From: Pelagomonas calceolata
Taxonomy: Eukaryota > Sar > Pelagophyceae > Pelagomonadales > Pelagomonadaceae
Direction: 5' to 3'
Assembly: GCA_918797485.1 (NCBI GenBank)
Contig: CAKKNE010000005.1
Location: 3,410,001-3,474,000, forward strand
DNA: 64,000 bases
In this document: positions 30,012 through 38,142 of the stretch, one piece after another
Numbering within the stretch: the first letter of the stretch is position 1
How the letters are laid out: each line of letters begins with the position of its first letter
Notes under the pieces: model-generated
Told to the model about the DNA's origin: nothing
The model's input: the letters and a program-made list of their open reading frames with translations, nothing else
Databases searched by the model: none
Program-made: the position numbers and the translations under genes

Positions 30012-30775
30012 TAGAATCCTACGTGAAACGCGAACATGACCATGTGGGAGATGGCGTCGACGGGGAGGCGCGGGAAGGCCTTGGCGAACGTCGTCGTCAG
30101 GCGCTTGCGATGGGCCTGCTCGTACTTCTTCCACCCGCCCGCGGCGTCGACGCCAAGGAGATATGTGAGGCATGGCCCAAGGGGGAGGAGCTGCCGCAAC
30201 CGACTTGTATCGAGTCTCGCGCCGGCGCGTAAAAGGATCGGGACAATGCGTGGACTGTTTCTAGCGGCAAAGAGGAGCGGCGTATGATTTGTCGACGGGT
30301 AAACTGCCTCCAAATTTGCACCCGCCTTGATTAACAAAATTGCGCAGGGTGCCTTGTCTTGGCACACGGCGGCCATGAGTGCCGTCCAGCCCGTCTCGTT
30401 GGCATGGTTGGGGTCCGCGCCAGCCCTAAGTAACGCATTGACAATTGAAGGGTCGCCTCGAGTCGTCGCGTAAGTCAAAGGTGTATTATTGATATTTATC
30501 TCGATGCGGTTCGGCGACGCCCCTGCGTCGAGGAGCGCCTGAATGCATTGGCGGCGCGTTTCAGGTGAAGCGCTCGTACCCCCCTCGGTGCACAACATGG
30601 TAAGCGCCGTCCTCTGACCATGAAATTGTGTAGTGTCGGGATCGGCGCCGGCCGCGAGCTCGCGCCGCAGGAGCGCCAGGTCTCCCACTTGAACGGCGGC
30701 ATGGATCGGGGGAATACATGTTGCTTTGCTGCTGGCTCCCAAACACAAGACAACCCGCTCGCGCTTTGAGTGCAA
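30008..30775 (-). CDS. Ankyrin-repeat protein A, start uncertain
   Basis: The frame encodes about 255 residues with 4-5 ankyrin repeats (TALMAAVCQDKAPCAILLI; TPLLFAARNSPRIVPILLRA) and a conserved tail (GGWKKYEQAHRKRLTTTFAK, then PRLPVDAISHMVMFAFHVGF) shared with the downstream-lying paralogue. No in-frame ATG occurs before the first repeat (the frame opens with TTG), so either a short upstream exon is missed or the copy is decaying. The tail resembles a short helical box and could bind a partner; this is a guess. An AAAACGGGTTTT element lies about 115 bp upstream. Confidence 0.65.
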   Translation of the reverse strand: MHSKRERVVLCLGASSKATCIPPIHAAVQVGDLALLRRELAAGADPDTTQFHGQRTALTMLCTEGGTSASPETRRQCIQALLDAGASPNRIEININNTPLTYATTRGDPSIVNALLRAGADPNHANETGWTALMAAVCQDKAPCAILLIKAGANLEAVYPSTNHTPLLFAARNSPRIVPILLRAGARLDTSRLRQLLPLGPCLTYLLGVDAAGGWKKYEQAHRKRLTTTFAKAFPRLPVDAISHMVMFAFHVGFY

Positions 30776-30888
30776 ATAACTGTCGTAGAAATTGCGACAA
30801 TACGTCAGTATGCGACGCCACCACGTACTTCAACTCTATTTGTAGTGCATATGTTAGGGTAACTTGTTTGGTACACTGGTACTTGGGC

Positions 30889-30908
30889 ATCAAAACGGGT
30901 TTTCAAAA
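30889..30908. promoter_or_regulatory. AAAACGGGTTTT element, copy 1
   Basis: It reads ATCAAAACGGGTTTTCAAAA, an AAAAC/GTTTT inverted repeat around GG. It lies upstream of ankyrin gene A, and two more copies occur in the window upstream of tandemly duplicated genes. Confidence 0.5.
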
Positions 30909-30951
30909 TCTAGAGAAAGAGAGCATACATTACGCGCGTTCTACTACTCAC

Positions 30952-31704
30952 TCAGTAGAATCCTACGTGAAACGCGAAGTCGACCATGTGGGAGATCGCG
31001 TCGACGGGGAGGCGCGGGAAGCCCTTGGCGAACGTCGTCGTCAGGCGCTTGCGATGGGCCTGCTCGTATTTCTTCCAGCCTCCCGCATACTCGACTTTCT
31101 GGAGATAGAACGGCGTCCTATCAAATTGTTCCGCCATCAGATCGAGATCGAGTCGCGCGCCGCCCCGCAAAAGGATCGGGCACATACGTTCTTGACGATA
31201 GTGTACGGCCGCCAAGAGCGGCGTATGGCCAGTCCAAACTGCCTCCAGATCAGCACCCGCCTTAACTAGCGCTGTTGCGCAGGAAACCGAACCCACGAAT
31301 ACGGCTGCGTGGATTGCCGACCAGCCCGTTAATGGGTTGGCATACTTGGGGTCAGCGCCCGCCCTCAGTAACCTATTGACAATTGCAGTATTGCCACGAG
31401 CTGCCGCGAGAGTCAGTGGTGCGTACAAATCAAGTACGTTCGGCGAGGCCCCCGCGTCGAGGAGCACCTCGATGCATTGGAGGCGCACTTCGTTTGAAGC
31501 CGTGGTTTGGCTGGTAATAGTAAGCGGAGAACCGGTATCGATGATGATTCGAAGCGCCGCCGCTAACTCCCCAGGGCTTCGTTGGTCCGGATCGACTGTC
31601 ACATCGGTCGCGAGTGCTCGCCGCAGGGCCGCAAGGTCAGTTGCCAGGGCGGCGCGAAGGAGTGCCGACTCGAGCGAATAGCTCTCTGAGTCCGAGTCCG
31701 ACAT
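30952..31704 (-). CDS. Ankyrin-repeat protein B
   Basis: This 250-residue protein starts at ATG 31704 (MSDSDSESYSLESALLRAAL). It holds ankyrin repeats (LTLAAARGNTAIVNRLLRAG; SAIHAAVFVGSVSCATALVK; TPLLAAVHYRQERMCPILLR) and the same 50-residue tail as copy A. The 3' ends of A and B are almost identical over about 125 bp, whereas the upstream parts are much more diverged, as if by local gene conversion. Ankyrin repeats bind proteins; the partner is unknown. A second AAAACGGGTTTT element lies about 175 bp upstream. Confidence 0.8.
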   Translation of the reverse strand: MSDSDSESYSLESALLRAALATDLAALRRALATDVTVDPDQRSPGELAAALRIIIDTGSPLTITSQTTASNEVRLQCIEVLLDAGASPNVLDLYAPLTLAAARGNTAIVNRLLRAGADPKYANPLTGWSAIHAAVFVGSVSCATALVKAGADLEAVWTGHTPLLAAVHYRQERMCPILLRGGARLDLDLMAEQFDRTPFYLQKVEYAGGWKKYEQAHRKRLTTTFAKGFPRLPVDAISHMVDFAFHVGFY

Positions 31705-32039
31705 AGCCCAAGGCGCAAATACTTGTGTAAAGTTAGGAGCAACCAAGAGCGCTTGGCAGGTAAGCGCAGGTCCGCTGCTGGCCAAAGCTGTGTAGTTTTA
31801 TATCAAAGTATTTGATGCGAACGCCCGCGGCAATCCTATGTGGCGTATGGCCGTCGCAGCGGCGGACCGCGCGACTGTCAAAACGGGTTTTCCACGCCAC
31901 ACACACAGACGACTCAGACGCCTTTAGAGGCTTGGTTCTAGTGCGTCCATCCCCCCGGGACTAGGCAGCGTCCCCAAAACCGAGTAAGCTTCTACTACTA
32001 GACGACTCAGAATAAGCTATTTTTACACAAAAAGGACCA
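31705..32039. other. Intergenic region upstream of ankyrin gene B
   Basis: This 335-bp region lies between the ankyrin B start and the end of the phosphoglycerate mutase gene. It holds AAAACGGGTTTT copy 2 (31878-31893) and a CA-rich run (CCACACACACAGAC) at about 31899. Nothing else is seen. Confidence 0.5.
31878..31893. promoter_or_regulatory. AAAACGGGTTTT element, copy 2
   Basis: It reads TCAAAACGGGTTTTCC and lies about 175 bp before the ATG of ankyrin gene B. Confidence 0.5.
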
Positions 32040-33206
32040 CTACCGCACCCGCTCCAGGATGCGCTCCTCCCCCACCGCCCGCCGCCGCCGCTCCGCGACC
32101 GCGCGCGCCGCCTCGCGCGCCAGCTCGTGGCGCTTCTCCGTCCGCTTCGCGCGCGCTTTATCCGCTTCGGCAAACACATCAGCCGCCACGGCGTTCGCCG
32201 CCGCCTCGAACTCCTCCAGCGTGATCGTCGCGTCGTCCGCCAGGTCCAAGCCTCGGACGATGTTTTTCACCACACCGGCCACCACCACATCGTCCCCGAG
32301 CAGCCGCTTGATGCCCGCCTCGATCTCCTTGACACGCAAGATTCTATCACCATCTTCATCTAGAGCATCGAACAGTGCTCTTGTCAATTGACCGCCCGGC
32401 TGCACCGCGCTTCGTAATCTTTCTAGGTTCCGCGAGGACAGTAACCAGCGAGCGTGCGAGTCCGGCGCGTTCTCCGCTCCTAATTTATGCGACGCGAGCT
32501 GCTGCGTCTCCTCATCAAATCGATACAGGATAGGTACCGAGTTAGGAACGTGCAGCTGCGGCACCTCGTCGTCGGGCACACCGTCGACGTGCGCCATGAG
32601 CGCTCTCAACGTATTGGAATGCGCAGCAATCAACACGCACTGCTTCGGTTTCTCGAACAACCTTGGTTTTATCGTGTCTTCGAAGCACTGCAAGACGCGA
32701 GCCTGGCAGTCCGCTAAAGATTCTGTTCTCGGCGCCGGGTCGGGTAGGTAGTGGGGATGCGACTCGTCTAACGGCGGCGGCTTGCCGTGCATGGACCTTC
32801 TCCACTTCTTGATCTCCTCCTCGCCAAAGTACGATTGCAAAGCCGCGTCGCCCTTGCAGATGCCCTGCACGCTCCCGTAATGTCTCTCATTTAAGCGCCA
32901 GTCCCGCTCTATCTCCACATTCGTCTTAATGGCCTCCAAACAAATCTCCGCCGTCTCCCAGGCCCTCTCTAACTCGGACGTAAAACAAGCTGAGAGCTTC
33001 TTGTCGTAGCCTTTGGATCTGAGTAACTCGCCCGCTTCTCTAGCTTGTGAGCGCCCTCTACTCGTCAGCGCGACGTCGCACCAGCCCGTGAACGTGGCCG
33101 TCGCGCCGTTCCAGACGGACTGGCCGTGGCGCAGCAAGATGAGGGTGGCGACTTGGCGTTCCTGTCGCGGCGGCGTCCGCGCCGGTCGGAGCAGTGCGCG
33201 CAGCAT
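32040..33206 (-). CDS. Cofactor-dependent phosphoglycerate mutase with C-terminal EF-hands
   Basis: This 388-residue protein begins with a basic presequence-like stretch (MLRALLRPARTPPRQERQ). The mutase core (about 20-255) has LILLRHGQSVWN with the phospho-His, TGWCDVALTSRG, WRLNERHYGSVQG and AAHSNTLRALMAH. It should interconvert 3- and 2-phosphoglycerate. Unusually, residues about 275-340 form an EF-hand pair: ALDEDGDRILRVKEIEAGI has a good Ca-binding loop, while the second (LADDATITLEEFEAAA) is weaker. The C-terminus is a basic Arg/Ala helix. Calcium control of a glycolytic step in an organelle is the implied novelty. Confidence 0.88.
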   Translation of the reverse strand: MLRALLRPARTPPRQERQVATLILLRHGQSVWNGATATFTGWCDVALTSRGRSQAREAGELLRSKGYDKKLSACFTSELERAWETAEICLEAIKTNVEIERDWRLNERHYGSVQGICKGDAALQSYFGEEEIKKWRRSMHGKPPPLDESHPHYLPDPAPRTESLADCQARVLQCFEDTIKPRLFEKPKQCVLIAAHSNTLRALMAHVDGVPDDEVPQLHVPNSVPILYRFDEETQQLASHKLGAENAPDSHARWLLSSRNLERLRSAVQPGGQLTRALFDALDEDGDRILRVKEIEAGIKRLLGDDVVVAGVVKNIVRGLDLADDATITLEEFEAAANAVAADVFAEADKARAKRTEKRHELAREAARAVAERRRRAVGEERILERVR

Positions 33207-33542
33207 GTTCTATTGACGTCTCGCGCGACACGAGGCTGTGGAATCTGCTTGCAGAGCACCTGGCTTGTGAGCTGTGAGCTCGCAGCTGGCGCGGCGTCGG
33301 TCCAGCGGTGCGTTGGCGTCCGTGTGACTACAGTTAGCCGTGAAACTGACCTTGGGACGCTCTAAAATACGAGACCAGCTGCAAGAAAGCCGAATTATAA
33401 ATTGGAGCCAGCGTATGTAAACACACTAGGTGCAAAGTCGGCCGTCCACCCGGTGGGCAGCCTGCTTACGCCAGACGCCGACTGGTTATCGTTCAGACAG
33501 CGCCTCTCTCCACACGCCGCAGCCGTGCGAGCGTCCACAGAG
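33207..33542. other. Divergent intergenic region, mutase / hydrolase
   Basis: This 336-bp region separates two opposite start codons. I found no copy of either recurrent promoter element. The frame of the hydrolase is open upstream to 33402 but lacks homology there. Confidence 0.4.
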
Positions 33543-34850
33543 ATGGCAGCCTCCCAGCAACAAAACCGGAGCATCCTCTGCTGGATCATCTTAGGAGCCC
33601 TCGTGCTAACCCTAAACCTCCACTACGTCCTCCTAGGAGAGAGCATCGTCGGGGGCCTCTTCAACTCGCCGCTGTTAGAACCGTTGAACGCAGTCTGGCG
33701 CCACAAGACGATCCAAGCTCTACAAAACGAAGGCGTCCCTCCATCGAATCACACGGAGGACCTGGGCCACGGCCTGCAAATTGATATCTACGAGCCGGAG
33801 CACGATAGCAGTGATGCGAGGCCTGCTGCGTTGTATTTCCACGCCGGGGCCTACGCTCTCGGATTCAAAGAATTAGGAGCGGGCACGATGCGCTTTTTAG
33901 CACATGAAGGTATTGTTGGTATCTCTGTCGGGTATCGGCGGAGTACGAAGAAGGGTTTAGATGGCTCCGTCGACGACGCGGCCCGGGCGTTGGCTTGGGT
34001 CAGGGAACATGCCTCGGAGATAGGAGTGGACCCTTCGCGAGTCTTCGCCGTCGGTGATAGCGCGGGCGGGCACATTGTGCTCGCGCTGGCTTTAGGGTTG
34101 GGGGCGGCATCGAAGGTGAACCCTCCACAAGCTGTAATTGCGGGGTGGCCGGCCGTGGGCACCGAACCGAGACACTGGCTCACGTACTGCGCTGACGAAT
34201 TTGATATGGAAACGTGTAAGGAGTGGGCGGACACGCCTGCTCAAGAGTTGTTGAACGGCACGGCGGCAGGCAACAACGTGTTCCTGCCGCCGGGGAAGCA
34301 TCGGGCGACGGAGGAAGGGACCCATCAAGCCATCGAAGGCGTTTTGTCGCAGATCTTCATGCTGCACGGGAAACGTGCCTACGGAATGTTGCCGCCTCAA
34401 TATGATGCTGAGAGGGCGCAGGCACTCTCGCCGCTCGCTAGAGTAGTAGATGGTTCTGATGATGGGAGCTGCGCCGCGCGCGATGAACCACCACCGGTCA
34501 TGATGTTCGCGGGTCTTAATGACACGGTCGTGCCCTTCGGTCAAGTGCGGCGCTTCGCCGAGGCCTATCGAAGGACGGCGCCCGTGTCGCTATTAGCTTT
34601 TAGGGAGGCGGACCACGGCGGCGGCGGGGCGAACACGCAAAGTGGCAGGGACGCCATCCGCATTTTCTTGAGGCGGCATGGTCTGGGAGGCGCGCCGGGC
34701 GACTCGCTGCGCGGCGACGAGGCCGTCGAGGCGGCCAAACGGGCCTTCCGCGTGCCGCCTGCGTTTGACTACGAGTTTGCGTACGACGAAGATGCGCACG
34801 CGAACGCGACGGTGTACGTCGACCCGGTTTCTTCCGAGGGCGGGGAGTAA
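33543..34850 (+). CDS. Membrane-anchored alpha/beta hydrolase (esterase/lipase family)
   Basis: This 435-residue protein starts at MAASQQQNRSILCWIILGAL; residues about 10-32 form a signal anchor. The hydrolase core has the oxyanion motif YFHAGAYALGF (HAG rather than the usual HGG), the nucleophile elbow GDSAGGH (about 180), an acid in FAGLNDTVVPFG (about 330) and the catalytic His in EADHGGGG (about 358). It resembles hormone-sensitive-lipase-type and BD-FAE-type esterases. The substrate is unknown; a lumenal location is inferred from the anchor. Confidence 0.82.
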   Translation: MAASQQQNRSILCWIILGALVLTLNLHYVLLGESIVGGLFNSPLLEPLNAVWRHKTIQALQNEGVPPSNHTEDLGHGLQIDIYEPEHDSSDARPAALYFHAGAYALGFKELGAGTMRFLAHEGIVGISVGYRRSTKKGLDGSVDDAARALAWVREHASEIGVDPSRVFAVGDSAGGHIVLALALGLGAASKVNPPQAVIAGWPAVGTEPRHWLTYCADEFDMETCKEWADTPAQELLNGTAAGNNVFLPPGKHRATEEGTHQAIEGVLSQIFMLHGKRAYGMLPPQYDAERAQALSPLARVVDGSDDGSCAARDEPPPVMMFAGLNDTVVPFGQVRRFAEAYRRTAPVSLLAFREADHGGGGANTQSGRDAIRIFLRRHGLGGAPGDSLRGDEAVEAAKRAFRVPPAFDYEFAYDEDAHANATVYVDPVSSEGGE

Positions 34851-35142
34851 TCTTTTGTAGCTAGCGGCTTTACCTAGCGACCAACCCTTCAGCTTCAGTC
34901 TCTTGCATCAGTCTGGCGACACGACTCACAAAGGGCGGCTGCAGAGCAATCGCCATTGTATTTTTGGCGCTGCGACGGCCGGTCTCGACTGTGCTAGCAC
35001 TGCGCAGGTTTGGGACCACCTTGCCTGCCAGCTGGAGCGCCACTGCAACAGCGCTGCCTTCGCGCGCCGTGCAGCAGCGTACAATTTTGGCACTGCACTT
35101 GCCAGCAAAAGCCACTGCAACCGATCGCAGTCATACGCATCG

Positions 35143-36441
35143 ATGCGATACATCATTCTACTGGCCGCGGCCGGCGCGGCCCTGGCACCGTCGCACGTGA
35201 CGAACCGCCGCGCCCTCACCGCCGACGCCCTCGAGACGAAGCGCCTGCAATGCTTCTCGGCCTTCGACGAGTCGGAGACGCGGCTGGCGATGCGGTTGAT
35301 CGCGGCGGCGGAGAGCGAGGAGGCGTCGCTCGCGGACAGCGCCTCTGAGGCGTTCGCGTCGTCGCTGGCGCGGCTCCGGCGGTGCGCCTTCCCGGACGCC
35401 GTCGACGCGCCGTGGCGGGACGAGGAGCTTGCGGCGTGGAATTGGACGGCGCCCCTCGTCTCGGCCTGCGACGATATCGCGCGCGAGCTCCAAACCGTGC
35501 TGGCGGGCGACGCCGACGGATGGGATGGGGCGGAGTACCAGGCGATCGCGGCGGACTGGTCCTTCCTGTCGCTCTGGCAGGGTGGTGGCTTCACGGCCGC
35601 TTCAGATGCGATGCCGAAGACGAAGCGAGCGCTCGAAGCCGCCATGGCCCTCGGGCTACGGATTCATCCGTTGCAGGCGTTTGCCGCCGGGATTGCGAAG
35701 ATGCCTGCAGGGTCGCGCATCTCGCCCCATTGCGACGGAGGCCTGCTATCGTTCACCGCTCACCTCGGGCTGGTTGTACCCGACAAATGCGCCCTCACCG
35801 TCGGCGGGGAGGCGCGACGATGGGACCAAGGCGAATTCTTCGCCTTCGACCCGTCGTGGGTCCACGCGGCGGCGAACGACGGGGACACGGACCGCTACGT
35901 CCTGCTCTTGCAGCCGCTGCGCGACGACGTGCGCGACGACGACGTCGGTGCGGTGGCGCACTACCTCCATCCGAACGTCCACCCGCCCGGCGGCCGCGAG
36001 TACCCGTTCTGGCTCACGCGCGGCGGCCGGGCCCACGCGACGTGGCTCGGATTCAACGATTCGCAGGTCGAGTTGGCGGCGGGTCGTTATGTATCACGAC
36101 GCGATGCGGTTTTAGTTTATCCCGCGCCGGACGAGCTGGGGTGCTTCTCGCCACGGGGATCACACGAGTGGCTCGCCGCGCCGTTCGCCGACGCGTCGAC
36201 GACGGGAGTCGCGGTGGCCGAGACGGTTCGCCCCTGCTTCGTCGGCGTCGACGACGCGGGCGGCGTCGACTGGATCGCCGTCGCGGACGACGAGGCTGAC
36301 GCGGACGCCGTGCTCCGGGACCCGGGACTGTTGCGTTGGGTTCCGCAAGAGGCCGTGGACCAGGTGCCGGTTGCGGCTCCGACGAAACCTTCGCGGCGAC
36401 GGCGGTCGGGCAAGAGGCGGAAGAAGCGGGCTTTCTCGTAG
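35143..36441 (+). CDS. Aspartyl/asparaginyl beta-hydroxylase-like dioxygenase
   Basis: This 432-residue protein starts at MRYIILLAAAGAALAPSHVT, a short signal or plastid-type leader with A-L-A-P at the cleavage site. The dioxygenase core at about 190-265 has SPHCDGGLLSFTAHLGL (iron ligands His and Asp), then FDPSWVHAAANDGDTDRYVL, where the second His and an Arg that binds 2-oxoglutarate follow in the family order. AspH enzymes hydroxylate Asp/Asn in EGF domains, and this window encodes an EGF-like protein, though a link is speculative. The C-terminus is a strongly basic tail (RRRRSGKRRKKRAF). Confidence 0.78.
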   Translation: MRYIILLAAAGAALAPSHVTNRRALTADALETKRLQCFSAFDESETRLAMRLIAAAESEEASLADSASEAFASSLARLRRCAFPDAVDAPWRDEELAAWNWTAPLVSACDDIARELQTVLAGDADGWDGAEYQAIAADWSFLSLWQGGGFTAASDAMPKTKRALEAAMALGLRIHPLQAFAAGIAKMPAGSRISPHCDGGLLSFTAHLGLVVPDKCALTVGGEARRWDQGEFFAFDPSWVHAAANDGDTDRYVLLLQPLRDDVRDDDVGAVAHYLHPNVHPPGGREYPFWLTRGGRAHATWLGFNDSQVELAAGRYVSRRDAVLVYPAPDELGCFSPRGSHEWLAAPFADASTTGVAVAETVRPCFVGVDDAGGVDWIAVADDEADADAVLRDPGLLRWVPQEAVDQVPVAAPTKPSRRRRSGKRRKKRAFS

Positions 36442-36458
36442 AGAGGTGTAAAAAATGT

Positions 36459-36480
36459 CTAGTGTCTTACAGGCGCTAGC
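36459..36480 (+). promoter_or_regulatory. Recurrent GCTAGTGTCTTAC promoter element, copy 4
   Basis: It reads CTAGTGTCTTACAGGCGCTA then GC. It starts only 18 bp after the previous stop codon and lies 154 bp before the next ATG, pointing to it. Confidence 0.65.
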
Positions 36481-36634
36481 TGCGACTGCGGCCACTTGGA
36501 TCGAGCCGTGCGGGACCGCTACCGCGTCTCGTAGCCAAGGAAGTTTTTTTTACGCTCTGTGGAAGCTGCGCATACGACTTGCGCTGCGGCGCCACGATCC
36601 CAGCGCTCAGTAGCGCTAAAGACACAAGGCCCCC

Positions 36635-37858
36635 ATGGGCACCACAGCCAGCAACCTCTTCCGCGGCGGCGCCCCACCGCCGTCGAAGAGGCTCCGCCGC
36701 GCGAGCGACCTGCCCGCCATTCAGAGCGTCGAGGATTTGTTTCCGCCCGAGGTGTTCTTCAAAACCGTCGCGGGCGGCTACTTGGAGGCCGAAGAGATCG
36801 GGAACATAGCTTGTGCGAACCGCCAGTTCAAGGAAACGTCCTACAACCCGCGCATGACTACGGGCCGCGGTTGTATCGCATTGATAGGCCAGGGCTGCTC
36901 GCCGTCCGTCCCCGAGGCGAAGAAGTGGTTCAAGATCGCCGCAGAGCTGCACGGCACGCGCGAAGCGCTATTATTCCTCGGCGAGTGGGCGTCTGGCGGC
37001 ACGACGACATTTATGAAGTTTTTTGTGCGCAGCCGCTCCGCAGACCCCGTCGACCCCGTCGAAGCCGAGACTCTCTTCCGCGCCGCGGTCGCAGCCGACG
37101 ATTCTCCGTCGGAGAGCTACTGCATCTTTGCGCCGGCGGGACACGCGCACGATCTCGCACGAATTGGTCTCGCGACGATGCTCATGAAGAAAGGTGGCGA
37201 CGACGCGCTCGTCGAGGCGGCGAGCTTTCTCGACGCGGTCCTGGACCACGACAATATCCCCGCGACCCAACAACAGATGCGCCGCCCGAACAGCGAGGCG
37301 GGGGCCCTGAGAGCGGAGATAATTCTCCAGCAACAAGCACCTGGGGCGCTGGCCGAGGCGCTCGAGCTCGTGGAAGCCATACCGGCGGCGGACCTCGAAG
37401 GGATCGAAGGGTCGAACTGCGCGTACGTGCTCGGCAAAATTTACAAGGCGCTCGACGAAGAAACTCCGAACGACGAGCACGCGCGACGGGCCTGGGAGCA
37501 CATCAACGCGGCCATGGGCGTGGGCCATCCGCGCGCCGCGTTCGACGTGGGACAGATGGCGGAGCGCGGTCGGGGGACGCCGGTGCACCTGCTCACGGCC
37601 TACACCGGGTACTGCATGGCGGTCAGTAGACCCGTCCCGGACGAGCGCGCGGTCGCGCGTCTGCGCGAAGTCGCGGCGGGCCCGCAAATGCCCGTGGAGC
37701 TCATGGTGGCGATCGTGCGCGTACGTCAGTACAACGCCCAGGCCGATGAAGTCGTCCAGGGCAACGCCACGTTCGAGCAAGCCATGGAACACATGAACGA
37801 CCCCAACCAGACGCTCGCCTTGTTGGGCATCCCGGCGGTGGATCCGGCGCCCCAGTGA
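36635..37858 (+). CDS. F-box-like / Sel1-repeat protein A
   Basis: This 407-residue protein has a Ser/Arg-rich start and then an F-box-like helix region (VEDLFPPEVFFKTVAGGYLE, about 30-50; ACANRQFKETSYN). The rest is Sel1/TPR-type helices (EAKKWFKIAAELHGTREALL; GHPRAAFDVGQMAERGRGTP). It ends NQTLALLGIPAVDP, as does its tandem neighbour (AALGIDPPPP). Sel1 repeats scaffold protein complexes, and an F-box would link to ubiquitin ligases; the F-box call is tentative. The pair arose by duplication and the copies are now quite diverged. Confidence 0.72.
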   Translation: MGTTASNLFRGGAPPPSKRLRRASDLPAIQSVEDLFPPEVFFKTVAGGYLEAEEIGNIACANRQFKETSYNPRMTTGRGCIALIGQGCSPSVPEAKKWFKIAAELHGTREALLFLGEWASGGTTTFMKFFVRSRSADPVDPVEAETLFRAAVAADDSPSESYCIFAPAGHAHDLARIGLATMLMKKGGDDALVEAASFLDAVLDHDNIPATQQQMRRPNSEAGALRAEIILQQQAPGALAEALELVEAIPAADLEGIEGSNCAYVLGKIYKALDEETPNDEHARRAWEHINAAMGVGHPRAAFDVGQMAERGRGTPVHLLTAYTGYCMAVSRPVPDERAVARLREVAAGPQMPVELMVAIVRVRQYNAQADEVVQGNATFEQAMEHMNDPNQTLALLGIPAVDPAPQ

Positions 37859-37989
37859 TTCAGTGCCCCGTACACGAGGCGCGACGCGCGTACGGCCATT
37901 CAGCGGAGGCGTAAGTATGTCCTTGAATCCATACAGGGAGATGTCCCGAGGCTCAGGCTGATTACGTCGCGGGTCCCCCGACACCTCCA

Positions 37990-38004
37990 TCAAAACGGGT
38001 TTTT
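37990..38004. promoter_or_regulatory. AAAACGGGTTTT element, copy 3
   Basis: It reads TCAAAACGGGTTTTT and lies about 140 bp before the ATG of Sel1 gene B. Confidence 0.5.
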
Positions 38005-38142
38005 CGCGGCGTTCGCGTGGCCATCAAGCTAGCACGTAAGGCCACGCTCTGGATTTTACGGGCCTTTTTATCATTCATTTCGCCCAGCGCGGGCATCTGC
38101 TCGCTTTCAGCGCATTGTGAAAAAAAAAACTCACCTATCAAG

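Noticed and set aside
36559-37629. A 356-codon frame overlapping Sel1 gene A
   Set aside because: Arg/Gly-rich shadow in another frame; the Sel1 frame has clear repeats and a clean start and stop.
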